From: UMGS2069 sp900557585
GTDB lineage: Bacteria; Bacillota; Clostridia; Christensenellales; UBA1242
DNA length: 22,795 nucleotides
Reading direction: 5' to 3'
NCBI GenBank assembly: GCA_902476355.1
Contig: CABSCS010000013.1
Span: 1-22,795 of the forward strand
Below are positions 22,446 through 22,795 of the stretch, piece after piece; within the stretch, counting starts at the first letter, position 1, and each line of letters opens with the position of its first letter. The position numbers were made by a program, and so were the translations under genes. The notes below the pieces were generated by a model. The model had not been told where the DNA came from and ran no database searches. It saw nothing but the letters and a program-made list of their open reading frames with translations.

Positions 22446-22795
22446 TTAAACTCCATATTTGCTGAGTTCATTTGCAGCAGTGTCATAGTTTTCTGCGCTG
22501 TTATACTCGTCAAATTTCTCTTCTGACCAAATTTCAACACGATTTCCAACCCCAATGGTTACAATGTTCTTCTCCATATTTGCATAGGTGCGAAGTTCTT
22601 GTGGCAAAAGAATTCTTCCTTGATTGTCCTCTTCTGTTTCAAAAGCCGAAGACAAAAGAGCACGAATTGGTTTTTGAGCCTCGGTGTCAAACATTGGAAC
22701 CGAAGCCAACTTTTCATAAAGTTTTTCGAACTCTTGTTTCGAGAAACAGAACAAACAACCATTTGTTCCTTTTGCAACAATGAAACCACTTTCGA
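22446..22795 (-). CDS. mraZ: MraZ, N-terminus outside the window
   Basis: MraZ is a DNA-binding transcriptional regulator at the head of the dcw operon. The frame is open to the right edge, so about 116 residues are visible and roughly the first 30 of a usual 143 are missing. The two-repeat AbrB-like architecture shows in the second half: EEDNQGRILLPQELRTYA, KNIVTIGVGNRVEIWSEEKFDEY. The first repeat is represented only by SGFIVAKGTNGCLFCF and what follows. The stop codon lies one base before the chosen rsmH start. The operon promoter and MraZ-binding repeats lie outside the window. Confidence 0.93.
   Translation of the reverse strand, partial: ESGFIVAKGTNGCLFCFSKQEFEKLYEKLASVPMFDTEAQKPIRALLSSAFETEEDNQGRILLPQELRTYANMEKNIVTIGVGNRVEIWSEEKFDEYNSAENYDTAANELSKYGV

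Noticed and set aside
22446..22754. mraZ as a short 102-residue protein starting at a TTG
   Set aside because: The frame continues to the window edge and the extra residues (SGFIVAKGTNGCLF) match the MraZ first repeat, so the gene is cut by the edge, not truncated.
1..22795. CRISPR arrays, tRNA or rRNA genes, insertion sequences, prophage genes
   Set aside because: I saw no spaced repeats, cloverleaf-like sequence, transposase or phage-type frames in the window.

Overview
The window reads as chromosome of an AT-rich, spore-forming, Gram-positive anaerobe of the Clostridia type (Firmicutes), probably an uncultured lineage. The evidence is a division and cell-wall (dcw) cluster running straight into spoIIGA and sigE, with sigG, a YlmC/YmxH-family gene and nrdR beyond. 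MurE carries the DNPR motif of meso-diaminopimelate ligases, and A/T-rich intergenic gaps hold intrinsic terminators and sigma-A-like promoters. Nearly all genes lie on the minus strand, so the biological reading direction is right to left.

From the right edge: mraZ (N-terminus outside the window), rsmH, an ftsL-position gene, a PASTA-tailed division/spore PBP, murE, mraY, murD and ftsW form one tight operon closed by a terminator at about 13.9 kb. murF (expected between murE and mraY) and murG (expected after ftsW) are both absent. Where murG would be there are three accessory genes: an ABC-type ATPase, a zincin-like protein with two overlapping HExxH motifs, and an alpha/beta hydrolase on the plus strand. 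Then come murA and ftsQ, a terminator, and ftsA-ftsZ from a consensus promoter whose -35 box lies inside that terminator's loop. A 346-bp AT-rich gap separates ftsZ from spoIIGA-sigE.

Left of sigE are an unrecognised coiled-coil gene, then sigG in inverted orientation, meeting it at a shared bidirectional terminator. Next come a YlmC/YmxH PRC-barrel gene, nrdR, and feoA-feoB (FeoB C-terminus outside the window).

The genes supply lipid II precursor steps (MurA, MurD, MurE, MraY), the divisome (FtsZ, FtsA, FtsQ, FtsL-like, FtsW, PBP) and the mother-cell and forespore sigma factors. SpoIIGA is the protease that activates pro-SigE. The most unusual signals are several genes lacking a Shine-Dalgarno whose start codon lies 6 nt from a -10 box (likely leaderless mRNAs), the flipped sigG, the missing murF/murG with an accessory cassette, a proline in the MurE P-loop, a lysine in the FeoB G4 motif, and an FtsA without a visible membrane-targeting tail. 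I did not find a clear novel multi-gene defence or mobile system; the accessory cassette is the best candidate for something undescribed.
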